Notes: a model not told the origin generated them from the sequence alone. Counted from the first letter of the stretch, positions 11,001 through 18,304 are shown. The stretch is 64,000 nt of DNA from Pseudoalteromonas sp. OOF1S-7 (GCF_022347765.1 NZ_JAKRFZ010000024.1:1-64000), one strand, 5' to 3'. A program made the numbers and translations.

Positions 11001-13248
11001 AGAGCAGATTTGACAAATTGCGATCAATTGGCAGACCATTCCAGCGGTATAGCCTGAACAAGTTCGTTGCCCCGTCATTTTGCTGCTGCCACTGTACTGT
11101 ATAGCGACCACCCACCTGTGACTTAAGTGCACTGAATTTAGGTGTATCGGGTGTTGGTTTCGGATACGAGATCCGCTCTGTCGCACAGACTTGTCGATCG
11201 GCTTCTTTAATTGTATCAGGGAGCGGCTCCCCGTCTGACACCCGATAATTACTCGCAAGTACGCACACACTAAGTGTTTTATTGTGGTCTGCATAACTAA
11301 CATCGACTTCAACGGCTGCTTTTTCACCTGGCGACTTAACCTCTGCATTTGGCAAAACATCTCTGGATGAGCCATTTACATGTGCTGAAAAGTTAAGCTG
11401 TGCTGTATTTGACAGCTCGCTTGCCACTACCCGAAAGGTGCCGGCACCGGCTGGGTCGATAGTGAGTTGTGGCAACCCTGGCTTGGGAGTTTCCGGATAT
11501 ACTATGTCCAAATAAACAGACGACGTGTAGACCGATTGATTCTTATCATCGTACAACACCGCAGATATCGGCATATTTGAACGGACCTCTTGCGGCGTCC
11601 AGGAAAAGCGCTGCTCTGTAGTTCTATCCCGGTAAAGTGGTACATTGACCGAATAGGAACGCAGCAGAGTCCCTCCAGATCTGAGCTCGATCCGCTTTAG
11701 AGATTTTGAATTTTTATTAATTGCTCCAATGATCGCAACGAATGGTACAGGTTGCTCGACGAAAAGGCTCGTGCCCGGATTCGTGTTTACACCAAGCGCT
11801 GCACCAAAGTAACTATTGGGCACCACTGTGAGTGAAGATTCGTCTGTATCACCGAACCGGTTAGCCGCATAGACTTTGAAGTTAGCAGTGGAGGAGCGCC
11901 CTCCCAAATTATACGTTGCTGAACAACTACCATTTGTCATATCACAAGCATTGCTGATGATGGTGCCAGTGGGGCAAGGGGCGTCTTGTGTAAAGCCGCC
12001 CCCTCTGATGGCGCACAACTGCAGGGTGTCCAGATAATCCAGGCCGCTGTTCACATTAGCCGTAATCGTCACTATATCATCAATAAACGGGGTGCCAGGC
12101 GAGACTGTCACTGACGAGACCGTCAGATCTGCGGGCACAAACTCAACAGTACCGCTGTCGCTGGCATTAGCTTCCTGCAGATCATATACCGTCAGCGTAA
12201 TACTGGTTTGTGCATTGTCTCCACTGATAGAACCAAAAGCCAGCGTACAACTTTGACTACTAAGCTCAGAAAGCGCACAGTCTTGTTGCGATACCGTCAC
12301 AGGATTTTGGTTATCCCGTTGCAGCGTTACATGTGATAATTTATTTTGATTTTGCTCGTCGCTATCTTCTACGGTAAAGCTTACCGATATCGCTTCCCCG
12401 GCCGCACCAAACTCAGGTGAAACAGAAAAATTACTGATAGTGGGAGCGGAGTTTTTCTCCAGCACAGTAATTTTGCGCGTCTTACTGGTTTGATAGCCCC
12501 GGCTATCCTTTACAATCGCTTTGAAGGTGTGTTCACCCACTTTAAGCGTGTTTTTATCATAAGACCTAGAACATGTTTTTGATTTCTTGTCACGAGAGGT
12601 TTCACAGCTTTTAGCCGTGATAGGTATGTCATTGCGATATAAGCTGAATGAAGCAAAGTCAGTGCCTGCATCATAAGCGGTAAAGCTTACGGTAAGCGCT
12701 TCATCCTGAACGATGGACGTATCGCTAGATGGGCTCGTGCTACGGAAAGAAGGACGAGTAACGTGATAAACATCCATTGAGATAGTACAGGTTGTATATC
12801 TGTCAAATGAACCAGGAGCCTGAGGATCATCAGGCTCTTCATAATCAATGGTTTTAATTTGAACCTTCAAGTCATATTTACCCGCCGGGAGTTTTTCCAC
12901 CTCAACCACGGGCACGTGATAATACTTTTTATCATGACGCAAATTATTTGGCAGGTCCTGCTCGGACATCAGCTCCGCAGACCAACGCGTATTACCGAGA
13001 GTATTATTTCCGATGGAAATTTTTGATATCCTATCAAACTCCGTCGATTCACCATCGTCATTATCTGGTGGGTAATAGTGGCTTTCATAGTTCCCGGTTA
13101 ACTTGAGCGTAAGATTACTATTGTATTCCAGAACATAAGCATCTTTTGTGAAACAGCCAGGAGTAACCCAGCGAGCAAAGGCAAGGCCTGAATATGTAGA
13201 GGCCAATAGGACTAGAGACAAAACGAGTAGTTGGACAATATATCTCAT
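2011..13248 (-). CDS. Giant exported SpvB/FG-GAP/RHS-repeat protein, candidate polymorphic toxin
   Basis: A protein of about 3745 residues. The start is taken at ATG 13248, which has GGAG 8 bases upstream and gives a signal peptide (MRYIVQLLVLSLVLLASTYS, cleaved after AFA); an in-frame ATG at 13269 would add seven residues before it. Order of regions: Ig/FN3-like modules (about 40-870); PQQ/WD-like propeller (about 886-1076); calcium-type repeat DDDGDGLSFEAELLLGTDP near 1275; SpvB-like domain from about 1415 (GNFRVTENGSASYTVPIELP, ALGWSIGAGGAISRC); seven or more FG-GAP/VCBS loops (DLNGDGYSDIV, DMNADGLADIV, DVDRNGKPDLF, about 1750-2140); TcdB-middle-like part; many YD repeats (about 2560-3210); the RHS core (GRFMQPDPITQAPGNLQNYN to YTDPSGY, about 3339-3386); and a unique tail of about 360 residues. 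In Tc toxins, SpvB-TcdB and RHS parts form a shell that encloses a C-terminal toxin. No PAAR or VgrG is nearby, so Sec export is likelier than type VI delivery. Confidence 0.9.
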   Translation of the reverse strand: MRYIVQLLVLSLVLLASTYSGLAFARWVTPGCFTKDAYVLEYNSNLTLKLTGNYESHYYPPDNDDGESTEFDRISKISIGNNTLGNTRWSAELMSEQDLPNNLRHDKKYYHVPVVEVEKLPAGKYDLKVQIKTIDYEEPDDPQAPGSFDRYTTCTISMDVYHVTRPSFRSTSPSSDTSIVQDEALTVSFTAYDAGTDFASFSLYRNDIPITAKSCETSRDKKSKTCSRSYDKNTLKVGEHTFKAIVKDSRGYQTSKTRKITVLEKNSAPTISNFSVSPEFGAAGEAISVSFTVEDSDEQNQNKLSHVTLQRDNQNPVTVSQQDCALSELSSQSCTLAFGSISGDNAQTSITLTVYDLQEANASDSGTVEFVPADLTVSSVTVSPGTPFIDDIVTITANVNSGLDYLDTLQLCAIRGGGFTQDAPCPTGTIISNACDMTNGSCSATYNLGGRSSTANFKVYAANRFGDTDESSLTVVPNSYFGAALGVNTNPGTSLFVEQPVPFVAIIGAINKNSKSLKRIELRSGGTLLRSYSVNVPLYRDRTTEQRFSWTPQEVRSNMPISAVLYDDKNQSVYTSSVYLDIVYPETPKPGLPQLTIDPAGAGTFRVVASELSNTAQLNFSAHVNGSSRDVLPNAEVKSPGEKAAVEVDVSYADHNKTLSVCVLASNYRVSDGEPLPDTIKEADRQVCATERISYPKPTPDTPKFSALKSQVGGRYTVQWQQQNDGATNLFRLYRWNGLPIDRNLSNLLYEGTANQVTIEKPEQGHVTYEIQACYDGSTCTAGQQFTVEHLPPYIQSASIDECGANRCLYVKGIGFSQSQTSLQVQLRQTAETYSYSSNLSIQQDGFKVLVSDYVADKLIDGGAYLKVNNGVSKNDAPIYSSIVVDGSGSENGPDLLSRGFSFSENGILYAGSETGLNAYIVTDKQKFELKWSHKTPAGVADASKYDDVVAMPLVKSNTSMANGGIYDDIYIGARNNRFYSIRHDITNTNESSKRVKWLFDTRGPIIAPAQLTKVYGEDKPVVYVGSLDEALYALNAETGEVYWHYVFPGSGGVVAQPQVSADGHVYVQTDKDVYVINPGLIKRNAMHWQGLGELEALLNQYFPQWRDTIAKDAKLLRPEQRDEAIWTITELMFVLRDESPTKDQLNVLSYLVTNDLLSIEEVARLILGSVTEDGVAIYSNSAMSNEAFTLAMIARAKNISLQVAQTALVGGKNYLYWQGLLEQGMSRANLVLELLFYRSEQYDQLTLKTLNYFYDFCTTNEACSYSADDDGDGLSFEAELLLGTDPFDKEDGLQTAEINVLSQNFGNLTLGLSVSGPVEFYDLEMSVNGQPYESEPKVTASSSSKKAPNSDSTTYNMALHNGNYKFRARACISVAVNTNTKTFCSPQYAETKQVYIQDSVVQSGINVHLSEGAAKEPTHDQEALLQHARLTPTQGNFRVTENGSASYTVPIELPSGIAGVTPEVTLNYDSQAGSSNVALGWSIGAGGAISRCAQTFAQDGQFKPLTFTQSDRFCLGGQRLIPADVTGDFDDYSPLETYVLELDSQVTVAKISTADSVEFLVKAKDGTLKRYGGAADNEIRLGNRSDRVLTWLLHSVYDNMQLEETAIKYEYSDAVSGQVLGEAEKVLTKITYSGNSVVFNYRAGEIRRAGYVFNGLMSSERAELQSITVENHFDRVLSRYVLDTETAANGLRLLISVKQCDTGSVCKLPIQFNYDAFSDSLSYTSSAKVYSLPYHREGKHALAAVTSVDSEGDGIPEIAVLERYEGKDYKLCLLKGGDRLADASRFACADFVRGDDEASVSVESIDHNNDGKQELFVNMKKDYDSNYGHDYFAIYELVGQTLQRVDITDLFVPSDSASLERERALYFKEPKFADLNGDGYSDIVYKLDSSEAAYVRHYDPVKKQFATPLGLKLFSTDYWLGAVSEEDGEWFLTDMNADGLADIVSLKCTGGSKCDDKQSNSVYVFYNHGVESTGTNQVQRFRAKSIVSSKKVRSLQLNDANADGLVDLLFLDVSEWDDYKGDQAGSWQLWINQSQSEPMFERNFTYDVDLDLSDRSEIHKDITTPTAIDVDRNGKPDLFFRGKRDTKWTHYEWSPQNNTLELADKFVLSTATLQSKAGDYLTTFDFDYDGNNDLLFKNGGSIEIRYDNSMLPTSGLLRTVTQGYDSVTAIDYASMTEPSVYEGNVILFTQDEDVKRADLKVSKYIAPMQLVSQVTTDSPNSNNVGTVSVDYFYEGARVQFGGRGMLGFQSLTTTTYKQEQESDERYAIVTKTHYLQHFPFTGMPLSTDKYFKKADEADTVISTTQYLSRAYNTYKKVEIEHRGGKAYQALLQNARECDARLNSNYTISGYGCSETAMTYDEGNNANLTESVVTKFNVSTSGSGTFVRSGSGGTALSRVTTSNEYAGSAQAKRFGRITKATATHADGSGENGISKTSAFVYYGASDTHPYMLKQEIIAPGGRCDAQLTKTYIYDDVGNIKRTETSNDSDQCARGEKQTRVTEHVYDADGRYLRYSLQNVEAAPADLSEGLENTGVLVAKSAEVLVRNAHGAPTKILSPGGVFTHKLYDTFGSAIGQYQTTGAHSYTYLSECTELKCAVKSERYVNGELLETQYLDRAGRPYKSIALSVKGSALETKNFYDEYGRLLQTQAHGAKPVKTYHDIFDRVKKVVDENSGMTTETTFSGLASTTTISGRIGDESNASQSTTTTKNTLGQVVRVTDEMGNTLTYTYDVMGNQDTVSSSADNGHVLVDNEYDALGRRIELKDADRGTWTYTYNAFGELTSQTDARKVTQYFTYDLLGRKTHQSQELGAESDGKDSAAYLQTERVSEGDSTWKYGTEASNVHQLISATQGQDWRQFYFYDKFGRAVATLTSLEHASACDKDDVELDTTYYDLRIKVSDPNNLPAIADPLSSLCVIQQQAYDAHGRLAFQFDDYRRMNSGGENEYIEAQGVKNTYQYGQLFERREAREGSRGRIYYQVISLNERGQVSQYIKGGKTMAITYDPDTGNLTKIAGEGELEAVQSDSYAFDGLGNLINRTLTGFQLERFGYDDLNRVTHINGTQQFEYDSNGNLTKIGKWHQQYGQHGAAPHALTSRSNFVSDDGNGVPVILPPPPPTFDTWGSEEAKSPLMQNRFSASLSRASVSDDVHVTESYFYDANGNQTRMERGSTTIRTLKYSTRNKVKEIAGRSETVTFDYDINNRRYKRVDGNQTVYYVGALELTTKSGNDKQAYIKRYVGNDATIKYTSGDEQAQGSTIQWLFTDHQGSIVAITDQYFNVVKRMSYDVFGQLRTSESEMEKAAKAVGLHPDLAFLFDISDNTRSYTGHEPVMLDGESRIIHMNGRIYDALTGRFMQPDPITQAPGNLQNYNTFSYVYNNPLSYTDPSGYIIKPLKKLNRNIIRATAKVFGKDLTHIAGTVASAFCGPGAPACAAAWNYEYNRAMGVPSEYARESAYIAYMSATVLNAIGSNFSKMGAQNVDDVVFNGAQYSNYIDFGGNLLTSGQVAGQITAHAMIGGISSVMAGGKFGHGFFSAGVTKGAGGAYLPGGSDLTVGQVAQGTVISAVIGGTASVVSGGKFSNGARFAAMQYLYNQASKVDYGKIWDDATRTLGEYVGGVKDEQVRALSNPNSVKIIVGAAGVITCPINGCTLAAYIIPTLTLSDGLIQGSTIEELSRHVIEDDSAKMLGAGAGLLIGAYGMQGAIKGIGTQMVKGGGLSNAVQIPLVIADSAVYHLEVQDNLDKLSGNK

Positions 13249-13250
13249 AA

Positions 13251-14741
13251 TTATAACTCCGCCTCCCATACTACCTGCATTGTCTGACTATCCTGTGATG
13301 TCGACGGTACCGCTTCCAGACCTAACATACGTGACATTCGCTGTGTAACAGATTCACTCTGTGGCGCGCTTTTTGGAAATGCAATCCCCAGCAATTTATT
13401 GCCTTCACGGTAAATAAGCTGAGGCCCTGAGCCCGCAGTATTGACAGCCTTTGTGACGTGTTTTGCGAGCTGAGTAGATTGCTCCGCAGCACGAACCAAC
13501 TCAACAGAACCAATAAGTAAGGGCTTTGTCAGCACATTCTTTACTTGTGCCGGCATGATATAGGTTTTTAGCTCAGTTCTAAGGTTGTTCGTATCTAACA
13601 CTTTGATGGTGCCATTACGCTGAAAGACATACAGGCCATTTACCAGTATTTCATTGGCCTCAGATACGGAATTGAAGAAGCTCGACTCACTCTGTGATGA
13701 TGCTGCTGCATTAAGCTGAGCCTTATCAACCAGCATTGGGGCCGCAATAGCATTACTATCGAATTGATTGGAACAATCTAGTGTACCGGGTTGGTTTACA
13801 TCAACCTTGCAGGCCTTGCCTTTCTCTCCCATCATACTGACAGTGAAGTAAGCAAAGCCGTCATTAAACACCGGTGCATTAGCGACAACCCCAGTAGTAC
13901 TGAGCGCCCACTCTTTTTGCCAGGTAATGTCTTTTTCGCCTTGTGCACTATGGGTGACCTGACTTTTATATCTGAATAGCTTATCGTCATGGGTTGCAAA
14001 ATACAGGCTACCATTATGTTCGACAATGGTTCGCTCTATCACATCCAGCCCCAGCTCACGTAACGGCTGAGGATAATTAGATGGCAAAGCTTGTTCTATT
14101 GCCCGTACCTCAGCGAGCGGAGAGACGACAACCTCGCGCTGAATTCTTTGCCCACCAAAGCCGTAGGCCGTTAATGTGTATTTAGTTACGTAATTAATAC
14201 TTTGAGAAAGCGACCTGAATGACGGTGACTTCATTGTCAGCGCTGGTCCTGTATTTTGATTAGCTGATTTGGTGACAGAAATCGCAGTTGCGCCTGATTG
14301 CGACCAGTGCAACTGAAACACCTCACCGGCTTCAACCTGACTACTGGTAGCGTAAAATGCCTGAACTTCAAGGTCTGCATCGACTGTAACGGCATTTTGC
14401 TGCCAGGGTGAACAGCCATAGCGATGGCATGACTTTACTCGAAAAGGGCCCATTTGAGCTGTGCTGGTAAAAGACGTCAGGACCTTGTCATTCACCGTTT
14501 TCCATTGACCACCCTGATAGTGCTCAACGACATAGTAGTCCGCTCCCGAAACAGGTGTCCATGCCAGTTGAGAGACATCACCCGTTCGTTTAGTAGATAG
14601 TCGAACGATATTCTCTGGTATCAATTCAATGGGAATTAAAATTGTGGCTTTGCCAGCTTTGATGGGAGCATAAGCCTGCTCAAATGCGTTTAACAGCGGT
14701 GAAAAGAGCACTAAACAGCAAAGTAGTCCTTTAAATTTCAT
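13251..14741 (-). CDS. Exported FN3/PQQ-like protein, partner of the RHS protein
   Basis: A 496-residue protein with a signal peptide (MKFKGLLCCLVLFSPLLNA). An FN3-like module follows (QLAWTPVSGADYYVVEHYQG, about 55-120), then an Ig-like module (about 125-205) and blades resembling a PQQ/quinoprotein beta-propeller (GSLYFATHDDKLFRYKSQ, PVFNDGFAYFTV, ILVNGLYVFQRNGTIKVLD). The same FN3-Ig-propeller order occurs in the first 1100 residues of the downstream giant protein, which suggests shared ancestry or a shared binding partner. Its stop codon lies 3 bases before the favoured start of the RHS gene, so the two genes form an operon. No enzyme motif is visible. A role in secretion, surface display or folding of the giant protein is inference. 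Confidence 0.72.
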   Translation of the reverse strand: MKFKGLLCCLVLFSPLLNAFEQAYAPIKAGKATILIPIELIPENIVRLSTKRTGDVSQLAWTPVSGADYYVVEHYQGGQWKTVNDKVLTSFTSTAQMGPFRVKSCHRYGCSPWQQNAVTVDADLEVQAFYATSSQVEAGEVFQLHWSQSGATAISVTKSANQNTGPALTMKSPSFRSLSQSINYVTKYTLTAYGFGGQRIQREVVVSPLAEVRAIEQALPSNYPQPLRELGLDVIERTIVEHNGSLYFATHDDKLFRYKSQVTHSAQGEKDITWQKEWALSTTGVVANAPVFNDGFAYFTVSMMGEKGKACKVDVNQPGTLDCSNQFDSNAIAAPMLVDKAQLNAAASSQSESSFFNSVSEANEILVNGLYVFQRNGTIKVLDTNNLRTELKTYIMPAQVKNVLTKPLLIGSVELVRAAEQSTQLAKHVTKAVNTAGSGPQLIYREGNKLLGIAFPKSAPQSESVTQRMSRMLGLEAVPSTSQDSQTMQVVWEAEL

Positions 14742-14991
14742 TGTTATCCTATGTTTCTCAAACGGGAAATCGGCGCGGAGTATACCATGCCAACTAATTT
14801 ATGCACACAAAACACTCACCCCAAATTCAAAATTCAACATTAGTTTTAATAGTGCAAAGCTAATCGCTCTGCTCTTGAAAGTCTGACTATATTATCAGTG
14901 TAGGTAAGCATTCCAATTGCATGAGGATTTCCCTTTCATTACACAGTTAAAACGGTCTTTTACGCTTCTTTGGCTGCGTTTTGAGACAAAC
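14742..14991. other. Upstream region of the RHS operon, no gene seen
   Basis: This AT-rich stretch, together with the phoA terminator and spacer up to 15078, separates the RHS operon from the alkaline phosphatase gene. It should hold the operon promoter on the minus strand. I see no convincing paired -35/-10 hexamers and no small reading frame with a ribosome site. Confidence 0.4.
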
Positions 14992-15018
14992 AAAAAAGGC
15001 CACAGCTTGGCTGTGGCC
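14992..15018 (-). terminator. Intrinsic terminator of the alkaline phosphatase gene
   Basis: A perfect 9-bp stem (GGCCACAGC / GCTGTGGCC) with a 3-base loop, followed on the minus strand by six U residues. It lies 60 bases past the phosphatase stop and insulates the RHS operon from it. Confidence 0.92.
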
Positions 15019-15078
15019 CAAATAAGATCGGCAGATCTTTTATGTTAGTTATTATGGATTATCCTTAAAAACCAGTAC

Positions 15079-16785
15079 TTACTCAGCCTCTGCCAGGCCC
15101 AGTGCTTTGATCATCTTAGTGCCGATGTCGACGTGGTGCTGCAGTGTTGAGAACTGCTCAGTGACACCTGCCGGACCAAACGCGTAGACAGGGACAGGCG
15201 CTGCCGTGTGCGTACCTGTGCCCCAGACTACATTTTGCTGTTTCGCGACGATGCGGCCGACTTTAGCTGTATAGTCTTCAGTGCCGTACACATAGAAGTC
15301 AGAGAAGTCATCAAACTTAGGCAGCGGGACGTTATCGCTGGTGAAGCCTTTAAATTCATTCATGCGAGCGGCTTCATCAATACTGACCTCATACGGGGTG
15401 TACATTTTGATGGCATCCTGCCAGTCCTGATCCGTTGAGTTGCTGAAATCATAGTCACCATTTACATGGCCAATCACATCGTAGAACGTGCCTTTTTGTG
15501 CGTACAGCGTATCCAGTAACTCTAGTCCGCCAAAATTGAACTTAGGCTTGTACTGTTTGCCGCGCATGCCGTCGCCTGGCAAATCAACTCCGTCTGGTTT
15601 GTTGTGGCTTGAGTAGCTGAAACCGAAACTCCCCGTTTCGTGGTCAGCAGTTACAACAACCAAAGTATCGGTACGCTCTTTTGCCCATTCATGGACAGCT
15701 TCTACCGCTTCGTCAAATTTCAGCAGTTCATTGAGCATCCAGCCCGCGTCGTTCGCGTGACCTGCCCAGTCAATCTGACCGCCTTCGATCATCAGGAAAA
15801 AACCGTCTTCATCTTTCGACAGAATATCCAGCGCTTTCACTGTCATCTCTTTCAAAGAAGGCTGAGTACAGCTGTTGTCTGCTTTACACGCTTTATAAGC
15901 AATACCATCTGCCATGCCTGACTTCGCAAACAAACCAAGGATTTTGTCACCTTCAAGTGCACTCAGTTGTGCATTGTCAAAGGCTAACTCATAGCCATAC
16001 TGTTCTTTTGCTTCTACCACAACATTGCGTTCATCTTTTCGCTTTGAGTCTGAATATGACTTTTCAGGCATGCCCAGAGCAGCCATTTTCTGCTTAACTT
16101 CAGCCGCTTTTTGTTTAATTTCTTCAGAGGCACCTTCGGCTTTCGCCGCTTTTAGCACTTCAGGTAAAAAGGCGCGCGCACCGCCAGACAGCATGACATC
16201 GACCATGCCACTTTCAACCATTTCAACGGCGATTTCTGGCTCGTAAGAGCGGTGAGGCTGGTGTGCCGCAAAGGCCGCCGGAGTAGCGTGAGTCAGGCGC
16301 GTATCAGATACCAGGCCCGTGGCTTTACCTGCTTTTTTGGCTTTTTCAAGGATAGTTTCAATGATATACCCTTTTTCATCCAGACCAATCATTTCTGAAC
16401 CAGCGGCTTTACCCGTTGCCAGCTGCGTTGCTGAACAGGCAGAATCCACCACTAGTTTGCCATTCTCGCCATGCGGTGCGTTTAGTGATAAACCCAGGTG
16501 ACCACCGGCAGCGAGTTTAGACAGCGCGGTTTCATTGTTTTTATTGTTATACGTAGAGTTGGGTGCACGACGAGCATACTCTTCAAGTAAACCGACCTGC
16601 TGTGCACCCATACCGTCGCCAATCATCAGGATAACATTCTTCACCTGAGTAACAGGCTTAGGCGCAACTTCAACCTCTTTAACCACCTCAACTTCTTTGA
16701 TAACTTCTACCGTTTTGGTATCGTCATCGTTACATGCGGTCAATAAGACGGCAGATACCGCCACTGCTAATAGCTTTTTTTTCAT
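15079..16785 (-). CDS. phoA: Alkaline phosphatase, lipoprotein form
   Basis: A 568-residue phosphomonoesterase of the PhoA superfamily that releases phosphate from organic esters outside the cytoplasm. The lipobox LLTAC (Cys18) predicts a lipid-anchored protein. A short Val/Glu/Lys-rich linker follows (two VEVxKEVEV-like repeats, about 26-40). Active-site signatures: metal ligand Asp57 in MIGDGMG, nucleophile Ser115 in DSACSATQLATGKAA, GGQIDWAGHANDAG, and the TADHETGSFG metal site; a late His (GTGTHTAAPVPVYAFGP) completes the zinc sites. All expected motifs are present, so it should be active. AGGA lies 9 bases before ATG. It is monocistronic with a strong terminator. Weak TGTCA-like direct repeats upstream hint at PhoB control, but they are too degenerate to call. 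Confidence 0.93.
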   Translation of the reverse strand: MKKKLLAVAVSAVLLTACNDDDTKTVEVIKEVEVVKEVEVAPKPVTQVKNVILMIGDGMGAQQVGLLEEYARRAPNSTYNNKNNETALSKLAAGGHLGLSLNAPHGENGKLVVDSACSATQLATGKAAGSEMIGLDEKGYIIETILEKAKKAGKATGLVSDTRLTHATPAAFAAHQPHRSYEPEIAVEMVESGMVDVMLSGGARAFLPEVLKAAKAEGASEEIKQKAAEVKQKMAALGMPEKSYSDSKRKDERNVVVEAKEQYGYELAFDNAQLSALEGDKILGLFAKSGMADGIAYKACKADNSCTQPSLKEMTVKALDILSKDEDGFFLMIEGGQIDWAGHANDAGWMLNELLKFDEAVEAVHEWAKERTDTLVVVTADHETGSFGFSYSSHNKPDGVDLPGDGMRGKQYKPKFNFGGLELLDTLYAQKGTFYDVIGHVNGDYDFSNSTDQDWQDAIKMYTPYEVSIDEAARMNEFKGFTSDNVPLPKFDDFSDFYVYGTEDYTAKVGRIVAKQQNVVWGTGTHTAAPVPVYAFGPAGVTEQFSTLQHHVDIGTKMIKALGLAEAE

Positions 16786-16862
16786 TGTAGTGTTCCTAAA
16801 ACGTAATCATCTGAGCCGCGGCACAGTTTAGGGACACTTGATGACTCTTTTATTTCAGCCGG

Positions 16863-16879
16863 ATTACACTTTGTGTAAT
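16863..16879. promoter_or_regulatory. Perfect palindrome upstream of phoA, possible operator
   Basis: ATTACAC-TTT-GTGTAAT is a perfect inverted repeat (7 bp arms, 3-base spacer) between the antiporter stop codon and the phosphatase gene, about 78 bases before the phoA start. No U-tract follows on the minus strand, so it is unlikely to be a terminator for the antiporter gene. It could bind a dimeric regulator; which one is unknown. Confidence 0.45.
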
Positions 16880-16883
16880 TGCA

Positions 16884-18077
16884 CTATTGTTTTTTAATCA
16901 AAAAAGTGCCGGCCAGATGACCACTCGCCCCAAAAATAAAAATACTCAGCAACACAGTGGCTGCCGTGATCTTGGTGATCAGCAGGCTATGTGGCAGCTC
17001 AGAACCCAACAACATCAGGCTTAACACGACCGACGCCAGTCCTTTGGGCCCAAACCAGGCCAGTACCACTCGTTCAGACCAAGTCAGCCGGGTGCTCAGT
17101 AACAGTAAGACCACGGGGAAAAATCGAAACACGGCCACTGCCAGCAAGGCATAGGCCCACACCAGCCAGTCAAATGTGGCAAACAACAGCACGCAGGTAC
17201 TGATCCCGAAGATCACCCAAAGAATATATGCTGCCAGCTCAGCTATTTGTTCACTTTCTTCAATGAGTTTGTCCTTCAGGGCATCGCGAAAACCATAGTC
17301 AAACAACAAACCACTGATAAACACCGCGATAAAGCCGCTGCCGCCAGCTAATTGCGTAACAGAAAACACCGCAATGGCAATCCCGATAAATAAAAATGGA
17401 CTGCTCTTGGCGGCAAAAAAGTGATGACGACAGGTCAACTTTATCAGGTAAATGGCGGCAACAGTTAACACCAATGCAACAACCAGTGCGAGGCCAACCT
17501 CCTGCAAAAATAGCACCCCCAGAGAGTGATGTGCAGGTTGCTGGGTATACAAGCTGCGACCAAGTAAAAACAGAAAAACCGGCACACACAAGCCATCATT
17601 CAGGCCACTTTCCACATTAATGGCCTCGCGAAGCTTAGCCGGTACCTGCTTTTGCTGAATAAAGCTCTGACATAAGGCCGCATCGGTTGGTGTCAGCATA
17701 ACCGCCAGAATAAAACAGCTCAGCCAGGGCAAGGCCAACAGTGTATGCGCCCCAAGCGCCGCAAACCCCATGGTTAACGGCAGAGCAAGTAACAGTAACA
17801 GCGGCAATTGATAAGAGTGCAACAGCACTCTGAGACGCGTTTTTGCCGCATCAGAAAACAAAAAAATGGCCAGGATCAGTTCTACCAGCGGCAGAAACTC
17901 GCGCAGCGTCTCCAGCCGTAACACCAGAAACTCCTGAAAATACCAGCCCAGGGCACAGCCAAATAACACAAACCACATCGGCCCTGTAAATTCCGCTCGC
18001 TGCAGCTGGCGAATGGCAATGGAATATAAAAAAATGGCCAGCCCCAGCCAGGCCATCACCAGATAGATTTTTTCCAC
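16884..18077 (-). CDS. CPA1-family Na+(K+)/H+ antiporter, NhaP type
   Basis: A 397-residue inner-membrane protein with about 12 hydrophobic segments throughout. The CPA1 ion-site signature is visible: LTPTDAALCQSF (about residues 127-138), followed by INVESGLNDG, whose Asn-Asp pair is characteristic of electroneutral exchangers. Later segments (GGSGFIAVFISGLL; WFGPKGLASVVLSLMLLG) match the conserved helices. There is no long cytoplasmic C-terminal domain. The start is GTG, with a strong AAGGAGG six bases upstream. In a marine cell it would export Na+ or balance pH. Transcribed divergently from the pyrophosphatase gene. Confidence 0.88.
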   Translation of the reverse strand: MEKIYLVMAWLGLAIFLYSIAIRQLQRAEFTGPMWFVLFGCALGWYFQEFLVLRLETLREFLPLVELILAIFLFSDAAKTRLRVLLHSYQLPLLLLLALPLTMGFAALGAHTLLALPWLSCFILAVMLTPTDAALCQSFIQQKQVPAKLREAINVESGLNDGLCVPVFLFLLGRSLYTQQPAHHSLGVLFLQEVGLALVVALVLTVAAIYLIKLTCRHHFFAAKSSPFLFIGIAIAVFSVTQLAGGSGFIAVFISGLLFDYGFRDALKDKLIEESEQIAELAAYILWVIFGISTCVLLFATFDWLVWAYALLAVAVFRFFPVVLLLLSTRLTWSERVVLAWFGPKGLASVVLSLMLLGSELPHSLLITKITAATVLLSIFIFGASGHLAGTFLIKKQ

Positions 18078-18267
18078 TTTATGCCTCCTTGGCTAAGTTA
18101 ATCAAATACCGCTTCATACTACGCTTGCAGTATTTACAGGGCAAAGAAAATGCCCAAGTTTCGCGTTACCTCACGCGCGATGACAGTCAGCCTATAAGCA
18201 GATGGCATGGGACACATGAAAAAGCTGCGATTAGCCCAGCTTATGCTGTTTTCTTGTGGTTAATTTT

Positions 18268-18276
18268 TGCTAGAAT
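18268..18276 (+). promoter_or_regulatory. Extended -10 promoter of ppaC
   Basis: TGCTAGAAT gives the extended -10 element (TG-n-TAGAAT) 29 bases before the chosen ppaC ATG, with no good -35. Transcription would start near 18283. That excludes a longer reading frame starting at 18089 as the translated form. Confidence 0.55.
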
Positions 18277-18304
18277 GGCGACAAATTTTTTTGGAGAACC
18301 GTCA

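Noticed and set aside
3090..13248. Open frames antisense to the giant RHS gene (for example near 5500-5940 and 6415-6780)
   Set aside because: The sense strand codes a continuous recognisable protein; the others lack ribosome sites and family motifs.
16786..16862. Pho box before phoA
   Set aside because: Three TGTCA-like words with 10-11 base spacing exist (GTCAT, TGTCC, TGTGC), but each differs too much from the consensus.
18089..18304. N-terminal extension of the pyrophosphatase
   Set aside because: It crosses the extended -10 promoter, and homologues start at MYVVGHKIPDSD.
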